64,000 nucleotides of DNA from Rhizobium oryzicola (GTDB lineage: Bacteria; Pseudomonadota; Alphaproteobacteria; Rhizobiales; Rhizobiaceae). The notes beneath the pieces were generated by a model, which had not been told where the DNA came from, did no database searches, and saw only the letters and a list, made by a program, of their open reading frames with translations. The first letter of the stretch is position 1. Each line of letters starts with the position of its first letter. The translations under genes and the position numbers were made by a program. Positions 1-7,301 of the stretch are shown piece by piece. The DNA is taken from positions 87,178-151,177 of the forward strand of contig NZ_JAUKWQ010000012.1 in assembly GCF_030504645.1 (NCBI RefSeq), in the 5' to 3' direction.

Positions 1-400
1 TCTGCAGCAACTGATTGCTGGGCGTCATGCGGATGCCGGGAATGGCGCGTGCCGCTTCAGCTGCAATGGAGTTGCCTGAGATCGGCCGGTAGGAGCCGCT
101 TGGCGCATTGCTGTCGGGGTCGGTGCCGCCCGCATACTGGACCTTGAAATAGTTCTGTCCCGCAATTCGCGCCGTAGTCGCGAGAAGCACGGTCTGTTCG
201 GTGCCATTGCTGTGTTGACTGCTCACCACACCGCGCACGGCAGGGCCGCCGGGTGGCGGCATGACCAAGGCGCTGTCGCTGCTCACGAGCTGCGGACCCG
301 CAGGCTGCTGAACGCCGCCGCTGGTTGTGCATCCGGTTGCCGTTAACAGAGGGATCACAACGAACACCTTCCCGAACTTTTTCGACGCTGAAGTCGACAC
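1..400 (-). CDS. Small lipoprotein, 3' end beyond the window
   Basis: Only the first 133 codons are in the window; the gene runs off the left edge. The chosen start is GTG at 400, with AAAGGAA about 8 bases upstream; an ATG at 419 belongs to another frame. The N-terminus has basic residues (KKFGK), a hydrophobic stretch (VFVVIPLLTA) and a lipobox-like ATGC followed by Ser/Thr/Gly/Gln/Pro-rich sequence, so it is probably a lipid-anchored periplasmic or outer-membrane protein. The mature part is low-complexity, then contains a region ending in PGIRMTPSNQLLQ with no recognisable domain. Function unknown. It is divergent from the small membrane protein at 687, with a symmetric element between them at 572-588. 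Confidence 0.65.
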   Translation of the reverse strand, partial: MSTSASKKFGKVFVVIPLLTATGCTTSGGVQQPAGPQLVSSDSALVMPPPGGPAVRGVVSSQHSNGTEQTVLLATTARIAGQNYFKVQYAGGTDPDSNAPSGSYRPISGNSIAAEAARAIPGIRMTPSNQLLQ

Positions 401-571
401 GATGCAGTTCCTTTCTCATCGTAAGCTCAAAGAGGGCAACCGGGTTTCATGGTCACGATGGATTAGAGGAAGATAAACTTCGTCCATGGTTTACATCCGG
501 TTAATCCTCTGTGCCGCGGTGTGCCAAATCGTTGAAATTGATTGTTTCATTTCAGTCACGTTGGCGTGTTT

Positions 572-588
572 TGGCACGATGGGTGCCA
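572..588. promoter_or_regulatory. Symmetric sigma-54-like promoter element or operator
   Basis: TGGCAC and GTGCCA form a perfect inverted repeat around a 5-base centre. Read on the plus strand this is TGGCACG, four bases, then GTGC, which has the GG-N10-GC spacing of sigma-54 promoters (consensus TGGCACG-N4-TTGC) with one mismatch. Because of the symmetry the minus strand also has GG-N10-GC spacing. It lies between two divergent genes, about 100 bases before the ATG at 687 and about 170 bases before the GTG at 400. It could equally be an ordinary dyad operator. Confidence 0.35.
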
Positions 589-686
589 GAGTGTTCGATT
601 GAACTTCAGCCGGGCAGAATCAAATCGAGCGGAACCAATCCGATGCTGGAAGGTTGAAATTGCGTGACGAACTCACGGAGGAGCAA

Positions 687-965
687 ATGACTTACAGCCC
701 GAATGACAGAGGTCCGGACATTCCCCCCACGCGCCGCAGCACCCGGTCCGGTGCGCTCTGGGCGCTGCTTGTCGTTGTCCTGCTTGTCGGCGGATTCCTT
801 TGGTATAATGCCAGCGGCCCGCAGACAGATCCCGGCACGACGGCATCCACGACCTCGTCCAGCCAAACGACTGCACCCGCGTCGCCAGCCCCGAAGCCAG
901 CGCCTGCTGAGGGCGGTGCGCAGGGCCAGCCAGCCGGTGGTGGCGCCAATGGCAGCCAGCCGTAA
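687..965 (+). CDS. Small single-span membrane protein, unknown function
   Basis: 92 residues from ATG at 687, chosen because ACGGAGGAG ends a few bases upstream; an in-frame TTG at 654 has no comparable binding site. Residues about 20-43 form one transmembrane helix (LWALLVVVLLVGGFLWY) after a short charged N-terminus. The rest is a Thr/Ser/Ala/Pro/Gly-rich, probably disordered tail (SSSQTTAPASPAPKPAPAEG) that would face the periplasm if the N-terminus is inside. No enzymatic domain is visible. It is similar in style to many short rhizobial membrane hypotheticals; function unknown. Confidence 0.6.
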   Translation: MTYSPNDRGPDIPPTRRSTRSGALWALLVVVLLVGGFLWYNASGPQTDPGTTASTTSSSQTTAPASPAPKPAPAEGGAQGQPAGGGANGSQP

Positions 966-1060
966 CGGCTGGGCAGACAGGATTGGATAGGAAATCGCCA
1001 GCGGTTTTATTGGTAACCGAAAACTTAACCAGTCATGATCCGCCCGCCTCGAGATCAACC

Positions 1061-1096
1061 AAAACAAAAGAGCCGGTTCGTATCCGAACCGGCTCT
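1061..1096 (-). terminator. Rho-independent terminator after tRNA-Asn
   Basis: A perfect 12-bp stem (AGAGCCGGTTCG with its complement, positions 1069-1080 and 1085-1096) has a 4-base loop. On the minus strand it is followed by TTTTGTTTTGG. It lies 27 bases beyond the tRNA 3' end. Confidence 0.8.
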
Positions 1097-1122
1097 TCAT
1101 GTTCAGCAATTGCTGAGGAATT

Positions 1123-1197
1123 TGGCTCCCCGGGCCGGATTCGAACCGGCGACCTGTCGATTAACAGTCGAATGCTCTACCGCTGAGCTACCAGGGA
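1123..1197 (-). tRNA. tRNA-Asn (anticodon GTT)
   Basis: The minus strand reads as a 75-base cloverleaf. The acceptor stem TCCCTGG pairs with CCGGGGA (one G-U), the D arm is GCTC/GAGC, the anticodon loop CTGTTAA carries GTT, and the T arm is GCCGG-TTCGAAT-CCGGC. The discriminator is G and the 3' CCA is encoded. The top pair of the anticodon stem is a T-C mismatch. A strong terminator follows at 1061-1096. Confidence 0.97.
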
Positions 1198-1348
1198 ACA
1201 CCGCTCGCCGCGGCGTGAGCGGGGTAATACTCAGGCTCGTTCGATTTGCCAAGCACTTTTTTCAAAAAAAATCAGCGTCGCTTGTTTTATCCCCAGCCAT
1301 ACCCCATCTCGCAGTGACAAATGAACAGTAGGAAAGAAGGCAAAAGGC

Positions 1349-1633
1349 TTGCAAACCAAGGCGAAAACGAAAAAGTTCGGCGTCGACACCCGCACTGGAA
1401 AACTTCACCTCGGTTCCGTCCACGTTCCGCTCCCTGCATCGCGAACAGGAAGAATCGCTGTCGGAGGCGGACTTGTAGTCGGAGGAACGCTGGGCTTCTT
1501 GCCTATCCTCGGCTTCTGGATGCTGCCCCTTGGCTTGGTGGTCCTTTCACACGACCTGCCGTTCGTGCGTCGTCGCCGCCGCAGGCTCGCTGTCTGGTGG
1601 GCGCGGCGCAAGGTCAGCAAGCCACAATCATAG
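1349..1633 (+). CDS. Small membrane protein resembling the PGPGW family
   Basis: 94 residues from a TTG at 1349, preceded by GGAAAGAAGG about 9 bases upstream; no ATG is available near the N-terminus. A basic N-terminus (KAKTKKFGV) leads to GRIAVGGGLVVGGTLGFLPILGFWMLPLGLVVLSHDLPFVRRRRRR, written here as separate stretches of fewer than 20: two closely spaced hydrophobic segments around residues 34-65, joined at Pro-containing turns and followed by a run of six arginines and AVWWARRK. The order LPILGFWMLPLGLVVLS resembles the short putative membrane proteins of the PGPGW family. Role unknown. Confidence 0.55.
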   Translation: MQTKAKTKKFGVDTRTGKLHLGSVHVPLPASRTGRIAVGGGLVVGGTLGFLPILGFWMLPLGLVVLSHDLPFVRRRRRRLAVWWARRKVSKPQS

Positions 1634-1695
1634 TTCTCGTGCCTCCGACCAGAGAGGCGCGTTCGCGCCAGCAACATTGAAAGTGGCGCTATGCT

Positions 1696-1800
1696 TCAGT
1701 GTGTCTTGATCCACCAGTCAACGGCACCGCAGGCGAGAACGACGCCTAGAATGCCGACAACGACGGGATTAATGGCTTCAAGAAATGCGATGACTTGCAT
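1696..1800 (-). CDS. 34-residue membrane microprotein
   Basis: ATG at 1800 is preceded by TTGAGGAGACCGTC, a strong GAGGAG site seven bases away. The product is 34 residues: a short N-terminal part (MQVIAFLEAINP), one hydrophobic helix (VVVGILGVVLACGAV) and a tail DWWIKTH. A longer in-frame reading from 2055 has no binding site and an Arg/Cys-rich composition that does not look coded, so only the short form is supported. The product probably sits in the inner membrane. Function unknown; possibly a regulator or stress microprotein. Confidence 0.5.
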   Translation of the reverse strand: MQVIAFLEAINPVVVGILGVVLACGAVDWWIKTH

Positions 1801-2025
1801 GACGGTCTCCTCAAACCGTTGATGCCAAATGTCGATGATAGGAACCGATTGCTTTACGCGCGTTTGGCTTCCACAACGAAGAAACAAACGCGCATCATCG
1901 ACACCGGACATTAGACATCTGTTCGGCTGTCTCCTCCACAAACCGAACAGTCGCAACCATATCATAGTTCCAGCCGCTTGGCGCGTGCGAATCTCCAGCA
2001 TCGCGCAAGGTGATTTCTTTAAGAA

Positions 2026-2046
2026 TCCCACCCGAAATAGGTGGGA
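2026..2046 (+). promoter_or_regulatory. Stem-loop covering the ribosome binding site of the next gene
   Basis: TCCCACC (2026-2032) and GGTGGGA (2040-2046) pair perfectly with a 7-base loop. The 3' arm AGGTGGGA is also the only Shine-Dalgarno-like sequence for the ATG at 2054, so the stem would hide the binding site. This is the arrangement of RNA thermometers and other translational switches; which, if any, applies is unknown. Confidence 0.4.
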
Positions 2047-2053
2047 ACGAAAC

Positions 2054-2338
2054 ATGCATCTGAGATTGATCAGAGGTGGGCTGGATGGCGCGCCTCACCC
2101 CGATGACGAGAACACAGGCAGCGATACGTGGCCAACGCCCGACGATGTGCGGCGTGAGGCGGCACGGCGTATTCGTGCTCTGGTTTACGAGCGGGCGAGG
2201 GCGGGGGAGCCTGAGAACCTGCCGTACTTTTCATCCCTGCGGCATCTGAAGCTGCAGATCGAATATACGTCTATCGCATTGGCGCGCCTGCGCGACATTC
2301 CGGCGGATTTCGCCGATGACAGTTACTGGCCGGCTTGA
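2054..2338 (+). CDS. Conserved-type hypothetical protein, 94 residues
   Basis: ATG at 2054 follows AGGTGGGAACGAAAC; an upstream in-frame ATG at 1829 would add an unlikely stretch overlapping the microprotein promoter area. The product is soluble and charged: an acidic, Asp-rich N-terminal part (DGAPHPDDENTGSDTWP), then a helical Arg/Glu-rich part (TPDDVRREAARRIRALVYER) and an aromatic C-terminus (ADFADDSYWPA). No signal peptide or membrane span. It ends 10 bases before the convergent PhoB-like gene. Function unknown; its binding site lies in a stem-loop. Confidence 0.6.
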   Translation: MHLRLIRGGLDGAPHPDDENTGSDTWPTPDDVRREAARRIRALVYERARAGEPENLPYFSSLRHLKLQIEYTSIALARLRDIPADFADDSYWPA

Positions 2339-2348
2339 GATCTTTTCG

Positions 2349-3035
2349 TTAGTCTACGCCGAGCGCATAGCCGGCGCCCCTGACGGTGCGGATGATCGTA
2401 TCATCCGCTTCAAGTCCGATTCCCTTGCGCAAACGTCCGATATGCACGTCGATGGCGCGCTCATCGACGTCTGATTCCTTGCCCCACAGCGATGCCTTGA
2501 GTTCCGCGCGGGAGTAGACCTTTCCCGGCGATTGCATCATGAACTCCAGCAGTCGGTACTCGGTCGGACCGAGCTTGATCTCGCGTTTACGGCGATGAAC
2601 CCTGTGCGCCGCCCGATCGAGCGAGAGATCACCAACGACCAGCTTGTGTTCGCTGAGTGAGGGGTTCAGGCGACGCAGCAGATTGCGGATACGGACGACA
2701 AGTTCCACGGGCTGGAACGGATTGACGAGGCAATCGTCTGCTCCGGCAGACAGGCCCGCCAATCGATCGCTTTCGCGTCCTGGAGGAACGAGAAGCACGA
2801 CAGGCAGCTGAACGGTTTCCGGGCGCGAACGAAGTCTGCGACAAATCTCAATGGCGGAGATGCCTGCAATCCAGGCGCCTAGAATTGCAAGATCGGGGGC
2901 CGCATGGACCAGATATTCCTCAAGCCTCGCACCAAGCGGGGAGAAGGACACGGAGAATCCTTCATGAGTCAGCAGCTGATCCAGCGATCGACGTAGCGCC
3001 TCGTCCGTTTCCGCAATAACAATCCGTGCACCCAT
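2349..3035 (-). CDS. PhoB-like regulator with a degenerate receiver domain
   Basis: 228 residues, the same length as the adjacent PhoB (3139-3825) and alignable to it without gaps. Residues 1-120 keep the receiver framework (EICRRLRSRPET, LSAGADDCLVNPF), but the phosphorylation residues are replaced: phosphoacceptor Asp53 is Gly, Thr83 is Val, Lys105 is Asn, and acidic Asp10 is Thr. Residues about 130-228 keep a full OmpR/PhoB winged helix with KLGPTEYRLLEFMMQSPG, DVHIGRLRKGIG and IIRTVRGAGYALG. It therefore probably binds DNA without phosphorylation control, either constitutively, as an antagonist of PhoB, or as a heterodimer partner. A terminator separates it from phoB, so it may have its own promoter. 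The relation to PhoB is clear; the role is inferred. Confidence 0.85.
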   Translation of the reverse strand: MGARIVIAETDEALRRSLDQLLTHEGFSVSFSPLGARLEEYLVHAAPDLAILGAWIAGISAIEICRRLRSRPETVQLPVVLLVPPGRESDRLAGLSAGADDCLVNPFQPVELVVRIRNLLRRLNPSLSEHKLVVGDLSLDRAAHRVHRRKREIKLGPTEYRLLEFMMQSPGKVYSRAELKASLWGKESDVDERAIDVHIGRLRKGIGLEADDTIIRTVRGAGYALGVD

Positions 3036-3055
3036 GACGCACTCTACCCTGTAGC

Positions 3056-3078
3056 TTCCGCAACGGGTCTTTGCGGAA
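3056..3078. promoter_or_regulatory. Inverted repeat before the degenerate PhoB gene
   Basis: TTCCGCAA and TTGCGGAA are perfect 8-base arms around a 7-base centre, ending 21 bases before the ATG at 3035. It could be an operator or a 5' leader hairpin. It is not a Pho box, which is a direct repeat. Confidence 0.4.
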
Positions 3079-3103
3079 TGCGTGATGAATTTTTGTCAGG
3101 AGC

Positions 3104-3131
3104 AAAACCCGGTCCGGCCATGCCGGACGGG
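3104..3131 (-). terminator. Terminator between phoB and the degenerate phoB paralogue
   Basis: On the minus strand CCCGTCCGGC-ATG-GCCGGACCGGG forms a 10-bp stem with one bulged base, followed by TTTT. It begins 8 bases after the phoB stop codon, so it can end the pst-phoU-phoB transcript. Confidence 0.6.
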
Positions 3132-3138
3132 CCTGTAA

Positions 3139-3825
3139 TCAGTTCTGCTCCATGGCATAGCCCGCGCCGCGGACCGTGCGGATCACATCCTGCATATTGG
3201 AGAAGTTGAGCGCCTTGCGCAGTCGCCCCACATGAACGTCGACAGTGCGCTCGTCCACGTAGATGTCGTGGCCCCAGACGCCGTCCAGAAGCTGCGAGCG
3301 CGAGAAAACGCGACCCGGCGACGACATGAGGAATTCCAGGAGACGGAACTCGGTCGGGCCAAGACGCACTTCGCGGCTCTTGCGATGCACGCGATGCGTT
3401 TCGCGGTCCAGTTCGATGTCACCGCACCGTAGCACGCTGGAGAGAACCTCGGGGCGAGCACGACGCAGCATGGCCTTGACGCGTGCCATCAGTTCCGGCG
3501 TGGAGAATGGCTTGACCACATAGTCGTCAGCGCCGGTGGAGAGGCCGCGAACGCGTTCGCTTTCCTCGCCACGGGCGGTCAGCATAATGATCGGCAGGCG
3601 CTCCGTTTCCGGGCGCATGCGCAGTCTCCGGCAGAGTTCGATGCCGGAGACCCCCGGTAGCATCCAGTCCAGCACCAACAGGTCCGGTACCCGTTCCTGA
3701 AGGCGCAATTCCGCCTCGTCCCCCCGCAGGATGGTTTCCACCTCGTAGCCTTCGGCTTCAAGGTTATAGCGAAGAAGCACGCTGAGCGCTTCTTCGTCCT
3801 CAACGACAGTGATCTTCGGCAGCAT
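3139..3825 (-). CDS. phoB: Phosphate regulon response regulator PhoB
   Basis: 228 residues. The N-terminal receiver has the acidic pair in VVEDEEA (Glu9-Asp10), phosphoacceptor Asp53 (LLVLDWMLPG), Thr83 (IIMLTARGEE) and Lys105 (VVKPF). The C-terminal OmpR/PhoB winged helix carries RLGPTEFRLLEFLMSSPG, the recognition-helix region TVDVHVGRLRKAL and the closing VIRTVRGAGYAM. Phosphorylated PhoB binds Pho boxes to activate phosphate starvation genes, and one such box lies before pstS in this window. It is the last regular gene of pstSCAB-phoU-phoB, 21 bases after phoU. Its kinase PhoR is not encoded nearby. Family assignment is secure. Confidence 0.97.
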   Translation of the reverse strand: MLPKITVVEDEEALSVLLRYNLEAEGYEVETILRGDEAELRLQERVPDLLVLDWMLPGVSGIELCRRLRMRPETERLPIIMLTARGEESERVRGLSTGADDYVVKPFSTPELMARVKAMLRRARPEVLSSVLRCGDIELDRETHRVHRKSREVRLGPTEFRLLEFLMSSPGRVFSRSQLLDGVWGHDIYVDERTVDVHVGRLRKALNFSNMQDVIRTVRGAGYAMEQN

Positions 3826-3846
3826 GGTCTGGTCTACCTGCGACTT

Positions 3847-4560
3847 TTACGAATTGACGGCGCCAAGGGTGTTGGACGTGTCATCCTTGGGGCGCTCGCC
3901 TTCCGGCGCATGGCCGGTCGTGATGTAGAAGATCGTCTCGGCAATGTTGGTTGCATGGTCGCCGATGCGCTCGATGTTCTTTGCGCAGAACAGAAGATGC
4001 GTGCAGCTCGTGATGTTGCGCGGATCTTCCATCATGTAGGTCAGGAGTTCGCGGAACAGCGAGGTGTACATGGCGTCGATCTCTTCGTCGCGCAGGCGGA
4101 TGGCTTCCGCCTTCTCCGGAGAGCGCGTGACGTAGACATCAAGCACTTCCTTCAGCTGCTCGAGAGCGAGCTCTGAGAGGTGCTCCAGGCCGCGTGCCAG
4201 CTTGCGCGGTACGCCACCGCTCTGCACGGCAATGACGCGCTTGGCCGTGTTCTTGCCGAGGTCGCCGACGCGTTCCAGATCGGCGGCGATACGCAGCGTG
4301 CCGATGATTTCGCGCAGGTCGCCGGCCATGGGCTGGCGCTTGGCGATCGTCACGATGGCTTTCTCGCCGATTTCGCGTTCCATCTGGTCAAGGATCACGT
4401 CATCGGAGATGACCTTCTGGGCGAGTGCCGCGTCAGAGTTGACGAGGGCACGAACGCCTTGGGCGCACATCTGTTCAGCGAGGCCGCCCATTTCGGAGAT
4501 ACGGCGAGCAAGATACTGCAGCTCTTCGTCGTAGGCGGAAAGGATATGAGTGGAGGGCAT
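3847..4560 (-). CDS. phoU: Phosphate signalling regulator PhoU
   Basis: 237 residues, typical PhoU length. Two repeated three-helix PhoU domains are visible, each with the metal-binding E/DxxxD signature: DLERVGDLGKNTAKR in the first half and KNIERIGDHATNIAE in the second. PhoU connects the Pst transporter to PhoR, keeping the kinase off when phosphate is plentiful; it acts on the cytoplasmic face of the membrane. It sits between pstB (43-base gap) and phoB (21-base gap), the usual order in rhizobia, so it is probably cotranscribed. The C-terminus is a short hydrophilic extension (EGERPKDDTSNTLG). Confidence 0.97.
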   Translation of the reverse strand: MPSTHILSAYDEELQYLARRISEMGGLAEQMCAQGVRALVNSDAALAQKVISDDVILDQMEREIGEKAIVTIAKRQPMAGDLREIIGTLRIAADLERVGDLGKNTAKRVIAVQSGGVPRKLARGLEHLSELALEQLKEVLDVYVTRSPEKAEAIRLRDEEIDAMYTSLFRELLTYMMEDPRNITSCTHLLFCAKNIERIGDHATNIAETIFYITTGHAPEGERPKDDTSNTLGAVNS

Positions 4561-4603
4561 AGGTGTTCCTTCCTGTTTCTAGCTGACGGTGATCGCTCAG
4601 CAA

Positions 4604-5407
4604 TCAGCCGAACCGGCCCGTGACATAATCTTGCGTGCGCTTTTCCTGCGGCGACGTGAAGATCTTGGCGGTGTCATCAAATTCGATGAGTTCGCCGAGA
4701 TACATGAACGCCGTCTGGCGGGAGACGCGAGCTGCTTGCTGCATGTTGTGCGTCACGATGACGATCGTGTAGTCCGCACGCAGTTCGTCGATCAGCTCTT
4801 CGATCTTCGCCGTGGACAGCGGATCAAGGGCGGATGCCGGCTCGTCGAGCAGGATGATCTCCGGCTTGACGGCAACGGTGCGTGCGATGCACAGGCGCTG
4901 CTGCTGACCACCGGAAAGGCTGGTGCCGCCTGCATGCAGCTTGTCCTTGACTTCGTTCCAAAGGGCGGCGCGACGCAGAGCAGCTTCGACGCGCTCGTCC
5001 ATCTCGCTCTTGGAGACCTGTTCATAGAGACGCACGCCGAAGGCAATGTTCTCATAAATCGACATCGGGAAGGGCGTCGGCTTCTGGAACACCATGCCGA
5101 CCTTGGTGCGCAGCAGGTTGAGGTCCTGGTCGCGGTCGAGAATGTTCTTGCCATCGACCAGAACTTCACCCTCGGCGCGCTGCTTCGGATAGAGTTCGTA
5201 GATGCGGTTGAGAACACGCAGCAGCGTGGACTTGCCGCAGCCCGACGGGCCGATGAAGGCGGTCACGCTGCGCTCTGGCAGCTGTAGCGAGATGTTCTTC
5301 AGCGCCTTCGTTTCACCGTAGTAGAAGTTGAGATTCTTGATCTCGATCTTCGGCTGGCCGACGGACTGCTGCGGCTGAATTTTGTCCAGGGATACCATTT
5401 GGGTCAT
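4604..5407 (-). CDS. pstB: Phosphate ABC transporter ATP-binding protein PstB
   Basis: 267 residues. The ABC ATPase hallmarks are all present: Walker A GPSGCGKST, Q-loop VFQKPTPFP, signature LSGGQQQRL, Walker B IILLDEPASALDP and the H-loop VTHNMQQA. The long insertion after Walker A (YPKQRAEGEVLVDGKNI) is typical of PstB. It powers high-affinity phosphate import through PstA-PstC. Its ATG overlaps the pstA stop by one base (TAATG), indicating translational coupling. A stretch of about 18 residues before the conserved KIEIKNLNFYYG is probably unstructured. Confidence 0.98.
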   Translation of the reverse strand: MTQMVSLDKIQPQQSVGQPKIEIKNLNFYYGETKALKNISLQLPERSVTAFIGPSGCGKSTLLRVLNRIYELYPKQRAEGEVLVDGKNILDRDQDLNLLRTKVGMVFQKPTPFPMSIYENIAFGVRLYEQVSKSEMDERVEAALRRAALWNEVKDKLHAGGTSLSGGQQQRLCIARTVAVKPEIILLDEPASALDPLSTAKIEELIDELRADYTIVIVTHNMQQAARVSRQTAFMYLGELIEFDDTAKIFTSPQEKRTQDYVTGRFG

Positions 5408-6246
5408 TATCCTTCCTTACGTCCGGTGAGGCTGCGGGCGACAATGCTGAGTGTCAGAACCGTGAGAGTGATGATAAGCGCGCCGGTCCAGGCAAGCTGC
5501 TGCCATTCCTGATAGGGGCTCAAGGCGAACTGGAAGATCGTAACCGGCAGGCTGGCGATCGGCGCGTTGAGATTGCTGCTCCAGAACTGGTTGTTGAGGG
5601 CAGTGAACAGGAGTGGCGCGGTCTCGCCCGAGATACGGGCAATGGCGAGCAGGATGCCGGTGACGATACCCGACAGGGCAGCGCGATAGCCGACGGAGCG
5701 GATCACGATCCAGCGCGGTGCGCCGATCGCCGTACCGGCTTCGCGCAATGCATTCGGCACCAGGTTGAGCATGTCTTCCGTGGTGCGGACGACGACCGGA
5801 ATGACCAGCATGGCGAGCGCCACGGAACCGGCAATTCCCGAGAAGTGACCCATCGGCCGGACGATCAGTTCGTAGATGAACAGGCCGATGATGATGGACG
5901 GTGCCGACAGGAGAATGTCGTTGATGAACCGTACCACCACGGTCAGTTTGCTGAAGCGTCCGTACTCGGCCATGTAGGTGCCGGCCAGGATGCCGATCGG
6001 CGTGCCGATGATGACGGCGATGATCGTCACCACCACGCTACCGAAGATGGCGTTGAGCAAGCCGCCCGCAGCGCCCGGAGGCGGTGTCATTTCGGTAAAG
6101 ACAGCGAGATTGACGCCGGCAAGACCCTTGTAAATCAAGGCGCCCAGGATCAGAGCCAGCCATGCCAGGCCAATGGCGGCGGCGGCGATGCAGAGGCCCA
6201 TCATGAGCCCGTTGAGTGCCTTGCGGCGCGGATAGATCGTTGCCAT
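5407..6246 (-). CDS. pstA: Phosphate ABC transporter permease PstA
   Basis: 279 residues with six hydrophobic spans. The inner-membrane permease loop that contacts PstB is visible as EAGTAIGAPRWIVIRSVGYRAALSGI around residues 165-190, here quoted in overlapping parts: EAGTAIGAPRW, IRSVGYRAALSGI. ARISGETAPLLFTALNNQFW is a typical PstA region. It forms the phosphate channel with PstC. It begins 4 bases after the pstC stop and overlaps pstB by one base. No unusual feature. Confidence 0.97.
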   Translation of the reverse strand: MATIYPRRKALNGLMMGLCIAAAAIGLAWLALILGALIYKGLAGVNLAVFTEMTPPPGAAGGLLNAIFGSVVVTIIAVIIGTPIGILAGTYMAEYGRFSKLTVVVRFINDILLSAPSIIIGLFIYELIVRPMGHFSGIAGSVALAMLVIPVVVRTTEDMLNLVPNALREAGTAIGAPRWIVIRSVGYRAALSGIVTGILLAIARISGETAPLLFTALNNQFWSSNLNAPIASLPVTIFQFALSPYQEWQQLAWTGALIITLTVLTLSIVARSLTGRKEG

Positions 6247-6250
6247 GGGA

Positions 6251-7228
6251 TCAAGCTCCTGCCTGGCGGCTCATCCGCAGCAGCATGTAACGGGCGACTG
6301 CAAGGATGATGAAGGTGATGAAGAAGAGGATCAGGCCGAGTGACATCAGCGAGGACACGTAGATGTCAGCATCTGCTTCCGTGAATTCGTTGGCAATCGT
6401 CGCAGAAATCGTCGTGCCGGGAGCGATGATGGAGGCGCTCAAACGGTGCGAGTTGCCGATGACGAAGGTGACGGCCATGGTTTCCCCAAGCGCACGGCCG
6501 AGAGCCAGCATGACGCCGCCCATGATACCGACGCGCGTATGCGGGATGACGATGCGACGAACGACTTCCCAGGTGGTGCAGCCGATGCCGTAGGCTGATT
6601 CCTTCAGAACACCGGGAACGGTATCAAACACGTCCTTGGTGATCGAGGCGATGAACGGCAGGATCATGATCGCGAGGATCAGCGAAGACGTCAGGATGCC
6701 GATGCCGTAGGGCGGGCCAGCAAACACATTGTTCAGAACCGGCACATTGGCGAAAACCTCGATGAGGAATGGCTGAAGCGTCGCCTGCAGGAACGGAGCG
6801 AAGACGAACAGACCCCAGATACCGTAGATGATCGAGGGAATGCCGGCCAGCAACTCGACGGCGATCGCGATCGGACGGCGAAGCGGACGCGGGCAGAGTT
6901 CCGTCAGGAAGACTGCGATGCCAATGCCGACGGGAACGGCGATCAGGATCGCGATCCCGGAGGTGATGAGCGTACCGTAGATCGGCGCAAGAGCGCCGAA
7001 AGTCTGCGTTACGGGGCTCCATCGATCCGTGGTCAGGAAGGCGGGACCAAACTTGCTGAGAGCCGCCCAGGAACCGCTGACCAGAGAGAAAAATACACCG
7101 CCAAGGATGATGAGGACGAGCACCGCGGCCGAACGGCAGGCCCAGTGGAAAATTGTATCGGTCAGCGCAAAATGCCGAACCACTTTATCGCGCCGGCTTT
7201 CGACGCGCTCCGCAATTGCCAAGGTCAT
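6251..7228 (-). CDS. pstC: Phosphate ABC transporter permease PstC
   Basis: 325 residues. A hydrophilic N-terminus of about 25 residues (ERVESRRDKVVRHFALTD) precedes a first span and then the PstC pattern: VPVGIGIAVFLTELCP, ELLAGIPSIIYGIWGLFVF and the coupling loop KESAYGIGCTTWEVVRRIV. Together with PstA it makes the membrane channel for phosphate. It is separated from pstS by 73 bases holding a terminator-like hairpin, so its transcription is probably lower than that of pstS. Start ATG 7228. Confidence 0.97.
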   Translation of the reverse strand: MTLAIAERVESRRDKVVRHFALTDTIFHWACRSAAVLVLIILGGVFFSLVSGSWAALSKFGPAFLTTDRWSPVTQTFGALAPIYGTLITSGIAILIAVPVGIGIAVFLTELCPRPLRRPIAIAVELLAGIPSIIYGIWGLFVFAPFLQATLQPFLIEVFANVPVLNNVFAGPPYGIGILTSSLILAIMILPFIASITKDVFDTVPGVLKESAYGIGCTTWEVVRRIVIPHTRVGIMGGVMLALGRALGETMAVTFVIGNSHRLSASIIAPGTTISATIANEFTEADADIYVSSLMSLGLILFFITFIILAVARYMLLRMSRQAGA

Positions 7229-7257
7229 GCTCCAGTCCTTGCGATTTGGCCGGTTGA

Positions 7258-7290
7258 TGAAAGAAAGGGCGCGCCAAAAAAGCGCGCCCC
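7258..7290 (-). terminator. Attenuating terminator between pstS and pstC
   Basis: GGGCGCGC (7268-7275) and GCGCGCCC (7283-7290) pair perfectly. On the minus strand the loop is TTTTTTG and the stem is followed by TTTCTTTC. It lies just beyond the pstS stop inside the operon, so partial termination would give more pstS than transporter mRNA. Confidence 0.65.
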
Positions 7291-7301
7291 TTCAGGTCAC
7301 A

